Counted from the first letter of the stretch, positions 10,321 through 21,443 are shown. The stretch is DNA of 64,000 bases from Euborellia annulipes (GCA_023213315.1 JAKCPI010015233.1:1-64000); one strand, 5' to 3'. The notes: generated by a model not told the origin, from the letters alone. Translations and numbers: made by a program.

Positions 10321-10671
10321 AAGTTATCGGATATTTTAAGGAAAAGATAATAATTTTAGAAATTTTTTTTATTTGGTTTTCGAGCTGATTGGGGGGGCAT
10401 CCAGGGGGCAGAGGTCCTTACCGGGGTGGGGCGCATGCCCCCCTAGCCCCCGTAGCGCCGTCACTGCCATGGCAACTATTTCTCTTATCTTTTCTATGAA
10501 GTACAAGAATAAAGTAGTCTTCAAGGGAAATAAAAAAAATAAAAAAAAGTAGTCTTCAAAAAGATTTCAATGGCAAAATGAGAATATACTTTTTAAAGAG
10601 CATCTAAAATATAAGGGATTGTGGAACTGTGGAATCTTTATCACAATATTCAATAGAATTTCTTTTCGGGT

Positions 10672-11100
10672 AGGCCTATATGAATTAATAAATATTTATT
10701 TATATAAATTTCCTCGCGGCTTACATAAGCGATGTATTCAGTATAATATCTTAAATATTGTATATGTAATTTCTTATTTAATAAAATTTGTGGTCTTCTC
10801 AATTATTCTGACTAGATTGCACCTGGTCGACGGAGAAATTTGTGGCGTCGAATTTGGGTCCATTTCTCTTGATAAATAAAATTGCTTTCTAAGCGAATTC
10901 ATATACCCGAATGCCTGGCTGTGGTCTAGTGGTAAGAGCACACCGAGTATAAATTACTCCCGGCGGCACACCCCCACCCCCCTTAGAAATATGAATCAAT
11001 AAATATTTAATTATATAAATTACCCTCGCGGCTCACATACGCGATGTATATAATATCCTAAATATTGTATATCTAATTTCTTATTAACAGTTAAATATAT
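10672..11100 (+). mobile_element. tRNA-headed repeat (family SINE-E), two pieces
   Basis: GGCTGTGGTCTAGTGG followed by TAAGAGCAC (10917-10945) is a good tRNA A-box head. The AT-rich body with CTCGCGGCTCACATACGCG follows. A first body piece (10672-10880) lacks the head. The same body flanks a similar head at 26110-26330. I see no clear B box. Confidence 0.5.
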
Positions 11101-11115
11101 CTTGACTCAAAAAAA

Positions 11116-11369
11116 GCCCACGGGGCTTGGAGTAGTTGGTAGCATGTCTACCTTCTATACCGAACGTCGCGGATTCGGACCCCAGGCAGTCCGATAATTT
11201 TATTTAAGGCATTTGGATACCAAATGGCTTAAATAAGAATGCCTGGACCCACAATATGTACATTAATCAATAACGGGTATAGTTTAAAGTTAAATGGCCT
11301 AAGTTGCCGAAAAGACTGTGCGAATGTGAGTGTGATTGAGAAAAAAGTGTGAATGTTTAAAAAAAAAAA
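11116..11369 (+). mobile_element. tRNA-derived SINE-A, full length
   Basis: Head GCCCACGGGGCTTGG with A box TGGAGTAGTTGG and B box GGATTCGGACCCC, hairpins as in other copies, poly-A end. Exact 12-bp duplication GACTCAAAAAAA at 11104-11115 and 11370-11381. Confidence 0.9.
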
Positions 11370-11371
11370 GA

Positions 11372-11412
11372 CTCAAAAAAAATCTGGTGGGCCTAGTCAC
11401 ACCTGATTTTTT
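11372..11412 (+). repeat. U-family terminal hairpin fragment
   Basis: AATCTGGTGGGCC, then TAGTCACACCTGATTTTTT: a short hairpin remnant, cut next to the SINE duplication. Confidence 0.5.
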
Positions 11413-12690
11413 ACTTTTAGTCTTTGAACTTGAAGGAATCAATCATATTAAGACTAAGTCTTTGTAGTTTTTAAATTACAGTTATTATACCGGACATTGT
11501 AACCACCATTCAGTACCGTATAAGATACAAGAACCAATCCTGGAAAACATTAATAACTTTGATGATGATATTCTTTGCCAATATTTTTATCATTTCTCGT
11601 TTTTTTTTAAAGAATTTTTTTCGAGAATGTTGAATTCTCTAAAAAGAAGAGAAAGAAGAAGGAATGATCTCTTTTGCTGCGTGTTATTTTGTCTTTGTAT
11701 TTCCAAACATCAGCGTTCCGATTTAGCTGCGTGTGTTTGTTAATGTTATCGTGGTGGTGTGTGTATGTGTGGGAATGCGTGGGTGGGGTCGTCGGCGCCC
11801 CGCAGTCTGGCTGCCAGGGACGAGGATGGAAAAAGCAGGCGGCAGGAAGTGGAGCCAGCGTCGGGTTACCCGGGACCCCGGGACCCAGGACACACCCACA
11901 CCCACGCACTCATACCCTTCGGGTAGAACAAGTCGGCCATTGACAGCCCCCAGGACCCCTTAGGTCCCCGGGGAATTAGAAAGAAAAACCTTTCAGGGGA
12001 CCAACGCCAAACTCCATCAATCACTTGCCCCATCATCTTCATCAGCAGCATCATCATCGTCATCGCCCATTCATAATCTCCTTTTCTGGAATTTCTCGAG
12101 TAGACCTGCTGACTTCTTGAAGATGATGATGCTACTCTTCTTACTTCTAGATCAAAGTCATCCCTTTGTTTGACAGGAACATTTAAAGAGGGACTTTTTA
12201 GAATGAAACTAAATAAGGTTATAGGCTCTACTTATGTTTGAAGAACTTACAGATAAGAAGAAAGAATCGAAATAACTACAATATACTGTATATTCAACTG
12301 ACAATAAGTCTTTATAAATGTGGCTCATTATTATTCATGGTCTTACTCGATTAGAGATTTTACGAACAAAATAAAAAATGAGGAAGAATAAATAGACTAT
12401 ATGATGAAGAATTACAAAGAGGAACTGATATTCCCTCGCTTCTGAAATTGATGATGACTAGCCAGTATTTAATCTATACCTGATGGTATATTTCAGCTTT
12501 CATCTCTTCAACAAAAAATTCCTTGATATTTGAGTTGTCATTTCTTTTTATATGCTAATTCTTGCTTCTTCTCTTCATTTTATTAGAATCCAAGTGGCTA
12601 GTGGGTGAAAAGATTTTTCCATCGCATATTGGTGGTGCTGATTTTACAACAAATATTTACGTTATATTTTATTTTGTTTTTCAGACTGAA
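11413..12690. other. Probable single-copy DNA with a GC-rich island
   Basis: No repeat family or protein was recognised. Positions about 11755-12000 are far richer in G and C than the rest (for example GGCGCCCC, CCCGGGACCCCGGGACCC and CCCCGGGG), followed by CATCATC-rich DNA. It could be a promoter, enhancer or non-coding exon. Open frames here reflect base composition. Confidence 0.4.
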
Positions 12691-13330
12691 TTGTTCTGAA
12701 GAAGTCTTATATACTCTGAAACATCGACAAGTAGAGGGAGAAGTTATCTTAAATAAACTGGCCTGTCTATAATCTCCCCATTTCTCCACCCTTCTTCAAA
12801 AAAGACTCTAGAAGAAATTGTAAAAATTTTTAAAAACTCTTAATATTTTATTAAAATCGATTACTTTGATAATCGTGTTACATAAATGCATTATAAAAAA
12901 AAATTAAGAAATTGATTATAAGGGGGGTTATATAGCGGATGCCGTTAGAGTAAACAGGACGATAAATCTATAAATAAAGGAGAGACGAATGGAAGAACTC
13001 TAATTGATTGGTATTACGTTTATTTCATTTGTACTGTATTTAGATTTTCTCCCTTGTTTTACTGACAAGTGAGTTGTTTTATTCACCCATCATCTTTATT
13101 TATATACAGACATTTTTGTTAAATCAGGCTTTTTGCCAAAGCAAAATGTACAAGGGTTCTCCCCCCCCCCCTCATCTATATGAAATTGTGAACGATCATA
13201 TTATTTTTCATGTGGGTTTAATTTTTTTTTTTTTTTTTTTTTTTTTTCAATATATTACGAAGTGATTTAAACAAAAAGATTTGCATTACCCATAAGCAAT
13301 GTCTGGAGGGTTGTTGGTTTAGCCGAAAAA
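12691..13330. other. AT-rich DNA with a decayed hammerhead-like string
   Basis: CTGAAGA at 12696-12702 and GAAACATCG at 12718-12726 have the right spacing, but stem II is poor and the cleavage triplet is broken. Otherwise T- and C-runs (13150-13170, 13220-13247) and no gene. Confidence 0.3.
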
Positions 13331-13930
13331 GAGAGAAAATAAAACTTTCTTTAACAACGTTTCGATCTCAAGTTGTGCTCTTCATCAAAAATAATAGCTA
13401 ATACACGAAGATTAGCCTTTTTTTTTTTTTTTTATAATATAAAGTTAAAAGTCTCAGTAAGTAAAAGTTAAAGCTTTCACAGTTGTTGTTATCATCTATA
13501 ATATGAAGCGCTAGCCACTGACTTCCGTTATGTTCCTGTATACCACTTTCTCTCGCTGAATGGCTAGAGACAAAGGAAGTTGAGCCAGTGAGGGAAATTT
13601 AAATCTTCAAGTCAGAGAGGGAAATTTAAAACTTTACTTTCCAAACGGTGAGCAAGAATAAATTTGATGCATTTGCTCTCCGGAAGCGAGCAAGGGGTCC
13701 AGGGGGCGCAGCCCCTTGTTAAATAAAAATTCATGATTTCGGGTAAAATGTATAGAAAAATATTTATATTTTTGTTACCATCTCTCCTATTCCTCTCCAT
13801 TTTCTCTATGGTGAACAAAGGTAAAGTGGACTTCAAATAATTTTGCGAATATACTTTTTAAAGAACATCAAAAAAATAATTATTTTATGAATTTTAATCA
13901 AAAGAGTTAGATATTGAGAAAATAAAAAAA
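13331..13930. repeat. Decayed repeats: hammerhead-like end, repeat X, U fragment
   Basis: Near 13350-13395 the minus strand reads TTGATGA, then GATCGAAACGTTG, a decayed hammerhead end. Positions 13650-13720 (AATAAATTTGATGCATTT, then GCGAGCAAGGGG and GCGCAGCCCC) recur at 53980-54045. A U body piece follows at 13750-13930. Confidence 0.45.
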
Positions 13931-14110
13931 ACTAAAAGACCATATAAGAAAAGTACTAGAACTTTTTGGTCGAGTATTCGGTCTTACAATTGTTAGTAAA
14001 TTTTCTATTTAGAAATAAAATGATCTGGACTGATTCAGGAAGAACATCTCCAGATATTGGAAATTGTTAAATTTTTGTTAAAAAATTATTTAGCTTTAAT
14101 TAATTATTCT

Positions 14111-14379
14111 TTTTTTGTTTTAGAAAAAAAAAATTCACACTTTTTCTCATTCACACTCACATTCAAACACACATTAACACAATCTTTTCGGCAACTTAGG
14201 CCATTTAAGACTTTTAATGATAGTCGTATGTTTAAATATATCTATTGGGGGTCCAGGCATTTCTATTTAAGCTATTTGGTATCCAAATGCCTTAAATAAA
14301 ATCATTGGACTGCCTGGGGTCCGAATCCGCGACGTTCGGCATAGAAGGTTGGCTACCAACTACTCCAAGCCCTGAGGCC
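14111..14379 (-). mobile_element. tRNA-derived SINE-A, full length
   Basis: Minus-strand copy with tRNA-like head at the right end, hairpins, and tail at the left. Exact 13-bp duplication AATTAATTATTCT at 14098-14110 and 14380-14392. Confidence 0.9.
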
Positions 14380-14410
14380 AATTAATTATTCTAATTTTTA
14401 ATAATTTTAA

Positions 14411-14683
14411 GACCTCGGGCTTGGCGTAGTTGGTAGCGCGCCTGCCTTGTATATCAAGGGTTGAGGGTTCGGATCCCATGTAGTCCGAAGATTTTATTTA
14501 AGCCATTTGGATACCAAATAGCTTAAATAAGAATGCCTGGACCTCAATATATATATTTTCAAAATAACGGGTATCGTAAAAAGTCTTAAATGGCCTAAGT
14601 TGCCAAAAAGACTGTGTGTATGTGTATGTGAATGTGAGTGTGAATGGGAAAAAAAGTGTGTTTTAAAAGAAAAAAATAATAAT
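14411..14683 (+). mobile_element. tRNA-derived SINE-A, full length
   Basis: A plus-strand copy just 31 bp after the previous inverted one. A box TGGCGTAGTTGG, B box GGTTCGGATCCC. Duplication AATAATTTTAA at 14400-14410 and 14684-14694. Confidence 0.88.
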
Positions 14684-14927
14684 AATAATTTTAAAAATCA
14701 TGCCTTTATTAAGTTACCAACTATACAAAACTTTCCTTATATCTCAGATAGCTAATTATAAGTGAAATTTTTTTAATTCAAAGGTTAAGGGTGTTCTTGT
14801 TTACTATTGGACAGATAGGTTCGCTAATTGATTAGAAGTGAAATAAGAAAAGAGAAATGCGAATATCAGAATAAATAGAGCGGTGTTTTGAAAAAGATGG
14901 GTGTCTTCAAAAAATTATTCAAAACTA

Positions 14928-15353
14928 GAGATATCAGCCAAATTGGAATGTTCGATGTTCAATAAAACTCCCATAATAAGACGTTTCGGCCTGAATATAT
15001 TTGGCCATCTTAAGTAAGTGGAAATTATACACATATCGCAAAACGCACATATGATTGAACCAGAATTTGTTAATAATAATATTTATTTGCTTCACACACA
15101 ATTATATGGTTCCTGTGCCTAAGATAAGAGATAAAATAATATTGATCTTTGATCTTGGGTACAGGAACCATATAATTGTGTATGAAGCAAATAAATATTA
15201 TTATTAACAAATCTTGGTTCAATCATATGTGCGCTTTGCGATATGTGTATAATTTCCACTTAGGTACTGAAGATGACGAAATAAATTCAGGCCGAAACGT
15301 CTTATTCTGGGAATTTTCTTAAACCTTGAACATTTCAATTTGGCTGATATCTC
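14928..15353. mobile_element. Penelope-type foldback element, 426 bp
   Basis: GAGATATCAGCCA at 14928-14940 and TGGCTGATATCTC at 15341-15353 bound a long imperfect palindrome whose arms can be followed almost to the centre (about 15120-15160). Both arms hold hammerhead-type ends (CGTTTCGGCC / GGCCGAAACG). No ORF. The element at 50343-51110 is a close relative. Confidence 0.75.
15262..15308 (+). ncRNA. Hammerhead motif, core intact, helices decayed
   Basis: CTGAAGA 15267-15273, GAAA 15294-15297, CGTC 15298-15301. Stem II has lost its GGCC/GGCC pairing (GACG opposite GGCC) and stem I is weak. The partner in the left arm reads CTTAAGA, so its core is broken. Confidence 0.45.
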
Positions 15354-15506
15354 CATCTCTCCATTATAATCACATCACAGCCAAAAAACTTCAATCAATC
15401 TCAATATATACAATTCCTATGGAATAAATGAGTGCAAGATAAGTTTTTCGTCTGGACAATAGCTGGCCACTTTTTTCAAATTTAATGCTAATTTCGTTTC
15501 AGTATG

Positions 15507-15695
15507 CAGGGCCGGAACTAGGAGATTTTTTAGGGGGGGGCAAAATTTAATTTGCCGCCCCCTCCTTAAAATTTTCAATATAAAATTCATATCATTTTAC
15601 CTTTTTTTTAGTAAATTTTTCTTTAATTGCCGCCCCCAGATATCTGCCGCCCGGGGCACATGCATCCACTGTCCCCCCCCCTAGATCCGGCCCTG
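15507..15695. mobile_element. hAT-type MITE (CAGGGCCGG family)
   Basis: Starts CAGGGCCGGAACTAG and ends CTAGATCCGGCCCTG. Flanks TCAGTATG (15499-15506) and CCAGTATG (15696-15703) match at 7 of 8 bases. G-run near the left end, C-run near the right. Confidence 0.8.
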
Positions 15696-15884
15696 CCAGT
15701 ATGTATGCAAAACCCCTTATTTCAGTAGTAACTTGTCACAAGTTAATACTAATTTAAATCAAAACGAATTCTTAATAAAAATATAATGAAATGAAATAAT
15801 GGTTTTCGAAAATTTGAAAAATAAATGATTGAATATACAGGGACAATTCATTGTACCAGAGGTGGGAAAACATAAATGGGGGAC

Positions 15885-16345
15885 GCAATGACAACCATTT
15901 CTCCTATTTTTCTACTTGTATGAACTACAAGAGTTAAGTGGTCTTCAGAAGATTTCAATGACAAAATGAGAATATACATTTTAAAGAGCATCTAAAAAAT
16001 AATTGATTTTTGAATTTTAATCAAAATCGTTGGAGCGAATTTTGAGAAAATGAAAAAAAAAACTGATAATACAACAGTAAAGTACTAGTACCCATTTGCC
16101 GATTTTGATTAAAAGCTTCACGCCCTAGGTGGGTGTCTAACTTATATATAAAATTTCAACCTCCTAGCTCAATTCCTTCATGCTTTAAATTGAACACAGA
16201 CAGACAGACCATGTCGCGAAAACCACTTTTTTGGATCCAGGGGACCTCAAAACGTGTATATTCATCAAAATCTCGACATCGAATTTTTGACATGAATCCA
16301 ATACTTTCTCTCTATATATATTAACATATATATAGAGGTTCATAA
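15885..16345 (+). repeat. U-family repeat, left end missing
   Basis: Body phrases CAACCATTTCTCC, AGTACTAGTACCC, ATGTCGCGAAAACCAC and ATGAATCCAATACTTTCTC occur in the usual order, ending in the AT-rich palindrome that follows CTTTCTCTC. Confidence 0.75.
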
Positions 16346-16835
16346 TAATTTTGAAAAATAAATATTCATATTTTCTGAACACAGGCTACAACACACTTGA
16401 ACATAGTGTGAGGTATTTAATTGAAATTGAAATTTCTTAGGAAATAATTTTATGAATATGATAACAAGTATTACTATTACTACCAATGGAAATAATATCG
16501 TAATGTCGAGAAATAAATCCAATAAAGAAAAATGAACACTGACATAGTGTAAGTTCCCGCGGGCCGCAGAATATGACCACCTGCGGGCCGCAGGGCGTAG
16601 TTTCCCCTTTTATGCATTATATCAAAGCTCCCAAGCCTAGTCAAAACATCTTCTGTTCGACAATGTATAAGAAAGAAATTGGAAGTACTTTACTAATATA
16701 AAAAACATTCTACTCCTTGAAATGTGAATATTTTTAGTCATCCAAGTTTGAAATATACTGTAGTTATATATTTTAAACTAAATACATTTTGTTCCACTAC
16801 AACTCATAATTTTCAGCATTGACCTAACTGCAGTG

Positions 16836-17126
16836 CAAGGGCGAATACAAGGAGGGGGGTAAAGGGGTTAATTACCCCCCCCCTCCCCCCTCCGAGACTT
16901 GAGAAAAATATATTTTTTGGGGAAAAAATTGTATTTTTAATATAAAATTTTAAAAACTAATGCTTACAAATTTTTATTTGTATATATATATATATATTAT
17001 ATTCTGGTAAACATCTACAGAATTCACCTTTAAATTACCGATAATAAGAAAAAATTGTGTGCTGTGCGACCAGTCACACCAGATTACCCCCCCCCCCCCC
17101 GAGAAACTCCTCTGGATCCGCCACTG
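16836..17126. mobile_element. hAT-type MITE (G/C-run family H1)
   Basis: Begins CAAGGGCGAATACAAGG and ends GGATCCGCCACTG, with exact 8-bp duplication CTGCAGTG at 16828-16835 and 17127-17134. A G-run lies inside the left end and a C-run inside the right, and the phrase GTGCTGTGCGACCAGTCA is shared with the U terminal hairpin. No ORF. Confidence 0.88.
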
Positions 17127-17559
17127 CTGCAGTGTTCAACCACCTGAGCGAAATATCAAATAATCACTATTTAGTAGATCTAAAAGATGATAATTTTCAG
17201 GGATTTTATGTTTAGTCTATAGGAAAATTCCCAAAATTCAAGGACTGAGATGGATCGGAACGGAAACGTTCATAATTTAATAAATTATGATCAAAATCAA
17301 ATTGTGTCGCACTAACTTATTTAAAATATTAATTTTTCAGCTAATTTAATTAGCTCTAATTTTTTGTTCAATATTTTATAAATAAATACTCTTTTTCAAT
17401 CAAATTTTCAATCTTCACTCCAAAATAGGAGTCTATGTTTATTAATTTTAATTTGGTAATTAAACCTAAGAATTTTAAAAGAAAAAAATTTAGGAAAATC
17501 AAATAAATATATTTTAAGCAGGCTTTCTTATAAGAAAGAAACCATCAGTAACCACCAGA

Positions 17560-17825
17560 CAAGGGCGGATACAAGAGGGGGGTGTAAAGAGGGTAATTAC
17601 CCCCCTGAGATTTGAAAAAAAAAACTTTTTTTCGAAAAAAATTTATTTTTAAGGTAAAAATTTAAAAATTATTACTTAAAAATTTGATTTGTATTTATAT
17701 TCTGGTAAAAAAGTACAGAATGCGCCTTTAAATTACCGAAATTAAGAAAAAATTGTGTGCTGTGCGACCAGTCACACCAGATTATCCCCCCCTCCCCACG
17801 AGAAACACCTTTGGATCCGCTCTTG
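17560..17825. mobile_element. hAT-type MITE (family H1)
   Basis: Begins CAAGGGCGGATACAAG and ends GGATCCGCTCTTG. Flanks CCACCAGA (17552-17559) and CCATCAGA (17826-17833), 7 of 8. Same interior as 16836-17126. Confidence 0.85.
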
Positions 17826-17833
17826 CCATCAGA

Positions 17834-18837
17834 GCCATCTACTAACTATAAAATGAACATGGTTAGATCTTGTAATAGAGGAAGGCTTTCACTTTCAAAA
17901 TTAAATAATCACTCCTGTGTACAAAGTGACACCTTTTTGGTAAATATATTTTGGGTTTGCAGCTTACATCCTCCAAATCATGAAGGAAAAACCATCCGGT
18001 TGTCTTATCTAAATACACAGAGCATTTATTTAATTTATGCAATTGAAAAGCCTCGATTTTCGAAATAACTCCTCATTATTTGCAGTAAAGTAATTCCAAG
18101 CGTGGCGAAACCTCGGATGGGTAAGTTCGAGCAATCAAGAGGTAAAAATTATTATAAAGGGTGAACTCTAAGCCACTTTCTCAGCGTCAACCTCTTTTCT
18201 ATTTTTTCAACTAAATTCTTATTTACAACTTAAATAAATATTAAAATATTTTTTTGGTTTAGAAAAAAATACTAGCCATGCAATTTTAATTAATATACAC
18301 TTAAAAGACAAATTTAATAAAAGAAAAATTCAAACTAAATTACACTATCCTAGACATGTCGAAAATGTTGATCTCAGCGCTCCCTATTAGCATATTTAGT
18401 AAGCTTTCGATTTGATAGATTCCCGGAGGGCGCCACCGTCTTAACTCTGGTTCAGAAAGGGAGCTTTCTGATATATTAATATTTATAAAATTCAAATAAA
18501 ATCAATCCTCTTCTACTGTATATCTAATAAAGAACCGAGTGCGCTCAGTTTTTTAAATTTGTGCAAGAGAGTCAATAATCAGAACTTTGCTGTTAGGCAT
18601 AGTATCTAACTTAGTAACATTACTGATTTGCCATTGGTAAAAATAAAAAACTTCCATATTTAGTATTCGATGTTTTGAGAGTTCGTCCGGCACAGGACCG
18701 GCGGGTGGGGGTGGAAAAATTGTTCACCGCACAAGGGCGTATGGGCCAGAGGTTAATGTTAGCCTACTTAAATAAAGCAGTGACGAGGGCCAAGGCCAAG
18801 GCCTGAACAATAAAACGAAATTTGATTGCCGATACGA
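17834..18837. other. Unassigned intergenic DNA
   Basis: No repeat was matched. The 103-codon open frame at 17757-18068 starts inside the MITE and reads through unrelated DNA, so I do not treat it as a gene. Positions 18660-18760 are somewhat GC-richer. Confidence 0.35.
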
Positions 18838-19377
18838 AAAATAAAAATCTGGTGTGACTCTCGCACAGCACACAACTTTCTCTTACCTTCGGTAATCGAA
18901 AGTTGTGTTCTGTGCTTTCACACCAGATTTTTTGTGTCGACATATATTTAGTTTCCGCCAATATATTAGAATTTAAGATGTCAAATTTATAAACATGGGA
19001 AAATATTTATATTTTGTTACCATGGCAACCATTTCTCCTATCTTTCCTATGAAGCACAAGAGTAAAGTGTGCTTCAAACAATTTTGAGGGCAAAACGAGA
19101 ATATACATTTGAAAGAGCATCTAAAAAATAATTGATTTTTGAATTTTAATCAAAATCGTTAGAGCGAATTTTGAGAAAATCGAAAAAAACTGAAAAAGTA
19201 CATCAGTAAAGTACTAGTACCCTTTGGCCGATTTTGATTAAAAGCTTATTTTGTCGGCCCCGGGGGGGGGGGTGTTTGACTTATATATAAAATTTCAGCC
19301 TCATAGCTCAATTCCTTCATGCTTAAAATTGAACACACACACACACACAGACAGACCATGTCGCAAAAACCACTTTT
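18838..19377 (+). repeat. U-family repeat, head-to-head copy 1
   Basis: Starts with the terminal hairpin (AATCTGGTGTGAC to CACACCAGATT, 18844-18930) and runs to CATGTCGCAAAAACCAC, where it meets copy 2 in the opposite orientation. Contains a (CA)n run at 19334-19348. Confidence 0.85.
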
Positions 19378-20062
19378 TACTTTCTCTTACCTATGTATAT
19401 ATGTAATATATATATAGAGAGAAAGTATTGGATTCATGTCAAAAATTCGATGTCGAGATTTTGATGGATCTTCACGTTTTGAGGTCCCCTGAATCCAAAA
19501 AGTGGTTTTCGCGACATGGTCTGTCTGTCTGTGTGTCTGTCTGTGTGTGTGTGTTCAATTTTAAGCATGAAGGAATTGAACTATGAGGCTGAAATTTTAT
19601 ATTTAAGTTAAACACCCCCGGGACCGACAAAATAAGCTTTTAATCAAAACCGGCCAAAGAGTACTAGTACTTTACTGATGTACTTTTTCAGTTTTTTTCG
19701 ATTTTCTCAAAATTCGCTCTAACGATTTTGATTAAAATTCAAAAATCAATTATTTTTTAGATGTTCTTTCAAATGTATATTCTCGTTTTGCCCTCAAAAT
19801 TGTTTGAAGCACACTTTTACTCTTGTGCTTCATAGGAAAGATAGGAGAAATGGTTGCCATGGTAACAAAATATAAATATTTTCCCATACTTATAAATTTT
19901 ACACCTGAATTCAAATATTTCCTACTGCCGAGAACTAAATACATGTCGACACAAAAAATCTGGTGTGACAAGCACAGTACACAACTTTCGATTACCGAAG
20001 GTAAGAGAAAGTTGTGTGCTAGTGCGCCAGTATTACATATATACATAGGTAAGAGAAAGTAA
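19366..20062 (-). repeat. U-family repeat, near-complete copy 2
   Basis: Starts at the AT-rich palindrome (TACTTTCTCTTACC, then AGAGAGAAAGTA) and ends at the terminal hairpin half near 19960-20035 (AATCTGGTGTGAC, GAAGGTAAGAGAAAG). With copy 1 it forms a giant inverted repeat of about 1.2 kb. Non-coding. Confidence 0.85.
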
Positions 20063-20198
20063 AAACACGTTCCTGTGGAGTTCGCGCTACCACACGGTGC
20101 ATGTTAAAAATCTAAGAATTTGTAACAATAAAATCTTTGCGATGTTTACCGAAATTATTATTGCCCTATTGACAACTTCGGGACTTTTAACAATTTTG

Positions 20199-20244
20199 AA
20201 GGACTGAAGATGGGTAAATAAAATTTACCCGAAACTTCTCATTG
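20199..20244 (+). ncRNA. Hammerhead ribozyme motif with an 8-bp stem II
   Basis: CTGAAGA 20204-20210; stem II GGGUAAAU / AUUUACCC (20212-20230) is a perfect 8-bp helix with a 3-base loop; GAAA 20231-20234. The following CTTC replaces the usual CGTC, so stem III has only one pair. Stem I is short (GA/UC). Confidence 0.55.
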
Positions 20245-20681
20245 AATTGTATTAAATCGGAGGCTTTTATTTTTTGGCTGCACCTGCTCCTTCTTCTGTT
20301 TATAGAAAAACAGCCACTGACTTCATTGATTGACTGCCATCTTTTTGGGAGATGAATTTTTTTTTTGAATTTGTGCTCAAAATAATCCTTCTTTATTCTA
20401 ATTTTATATAAAAAAAAAATTGCCTCCGATATCTTTAAAACTTTTCGAGATATTCGACCAGAAATGATAAATGGATAAAATTAAGAAATTAACAAATGAG
20501 CCCCTGGGCCCTAAACTAGTTGAGGTGTAGAGATCAGTTTTGAACGATTTTAAATTATTGTACATAGGATACCAATTAATTTAGAAAAATCAGGTAAGGG
20601 ACTAATAGTCCAAAAGCTGGCGACAAAAATGGTCAAGATGCTGAAGGCTAATATTTTCAGAATAGGTTGCATTTTAGTAAT

Positions 20682-21141
20682 GGAAAGATACTCTAGAGTC
20701 AGCACTTCCAATACCGGGGCCTTTGGCGGGAATAAGCCGCTAAATTTGCGGTTTTTCGCATATGTCTCGAAAACTATGCAGCTCTCCGCAAAAATTCATC
20801 TATTTAAAAATAATCTAAATTAAATTACAAACAAAAATGGTTTAGTACATAATCATGCTAAAGTGAACGGTTTGGGAGATTTAGAGGGGTAAAATTTATA
20901 ATTCATATATGAAACGAGACACAGAGATAGAAAAATATTTATATCTTGTTACCATTACAACAATCAAATTTTACCTCTCTCTATCTCCCGAGCCGTTCAT
21001 TTCAGCGTGATTATGTACTAGAGAATTTTATTTGTAAATTAATTTCTATTATTTTTGTATAGATGAATTTTCGCGGAAAACCGCATAGTTTTCGAGTTTT
21101 CGGCCCCGGTACTGGAAGTGCTGGCGCTGAAGTATCTTTCC
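20682..21141. mobile_element. Foldback element, 460 bp
   Basis: GGAAAGATAC-type ends (20682 and 21132-21141) are inverted. Inside, CAGCACTTCCAATACCGGGG mirrors CCCCGGTACTGGAAGTGCTG, and further matches run towards the centre. No ORF. The family was not recognised; a small U body piece lies at the centre (20925-20960). Confidence 0.55.
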
Positions 21142-21196
21142 ACTCTCCGACTATAAATGGAATGGATGCCAAAAAAACATTGAATAAATTTAAAAT

Positions 21197-21252
21197 CGCA
21201 ATACTTTCTCTCTCTATTTATTTCATAAATAGGGTAAGAGAAAGTAAAAACA
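21197..21252 (+). repeat. U-family right-end fragment
   Basis: AATACTTTCTCTCTC, then an AT palindrome and GGTAAGAGAAAGTAAAAAC: only the AT-rich terminal hairpin remains. Confidence 0.6.
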
Positions 21253-21406
21253 ACAAAGTTTTATCTGCTAGATAGATAATATCAAATTTTTTTGTCCTTT
21301 AGCGCAAGAGGTAAGAAATCTAACACTGAGCTATGACCCAGGGGCAATAATAAATAATTCGGCACTAATTCCCTTTTAAAACCAAAGAAGAAGTTAAATT
21401 ATTTTA

Positions 21407-21408
<2 letters not shown>

Positions 21409-21443
<35 letters not shown>

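Larger units (their letters stand above)
9086..10466. mobile_element. hAT-type element with TIR CAGTGACGGCGCTA
   Basis: Starts CAGTGACGGCGCTA and ends TAGCGCCGTCACTG (exact 14-bp inverted repeats). The exact 8-bp duplication CCATGGCA lies at 9078-9085 and 10467-10474. No transposase ORF. The 1381-bp body is mostly other repeats: a U copy, the TAGG MITE, a hammerhead palindrome and a SINE-D piece. It is therefore a non-autonomous carrier, or a small MITE that was later filled by insertions. Confidence 0.9.
8638..10612 (+). repeat. U-family repeat, interrupted by two later insertions
   Basis: The terminal hairpin (AATCTGGTGTGAC to GTCACACCAGATT) is at 8638-8725. The copy continues to 8801, resumes at 9061-9085, and resumes again at 10467 (CCATGGCAACTATTTCTC). 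A SINE and a 1.4-kb hAT element split it; both have target duplications made of U sequence. U is non-coding and abundant in the window. Confidence 0.8.

Noticed and set aside
10917..10990. Functional tRNA gene
   Set aside because: Good A box but no B box or acceptor stem pairing.
11607..12063. Several overlapping open frames on both strands
   Set aside because: GC-rich, stop-poor composition; proline/glycine strings without domains.
19750..20062. Open frames of 98 and 79 codons
   Set aside because: Again U repeat sequence read on both strands.
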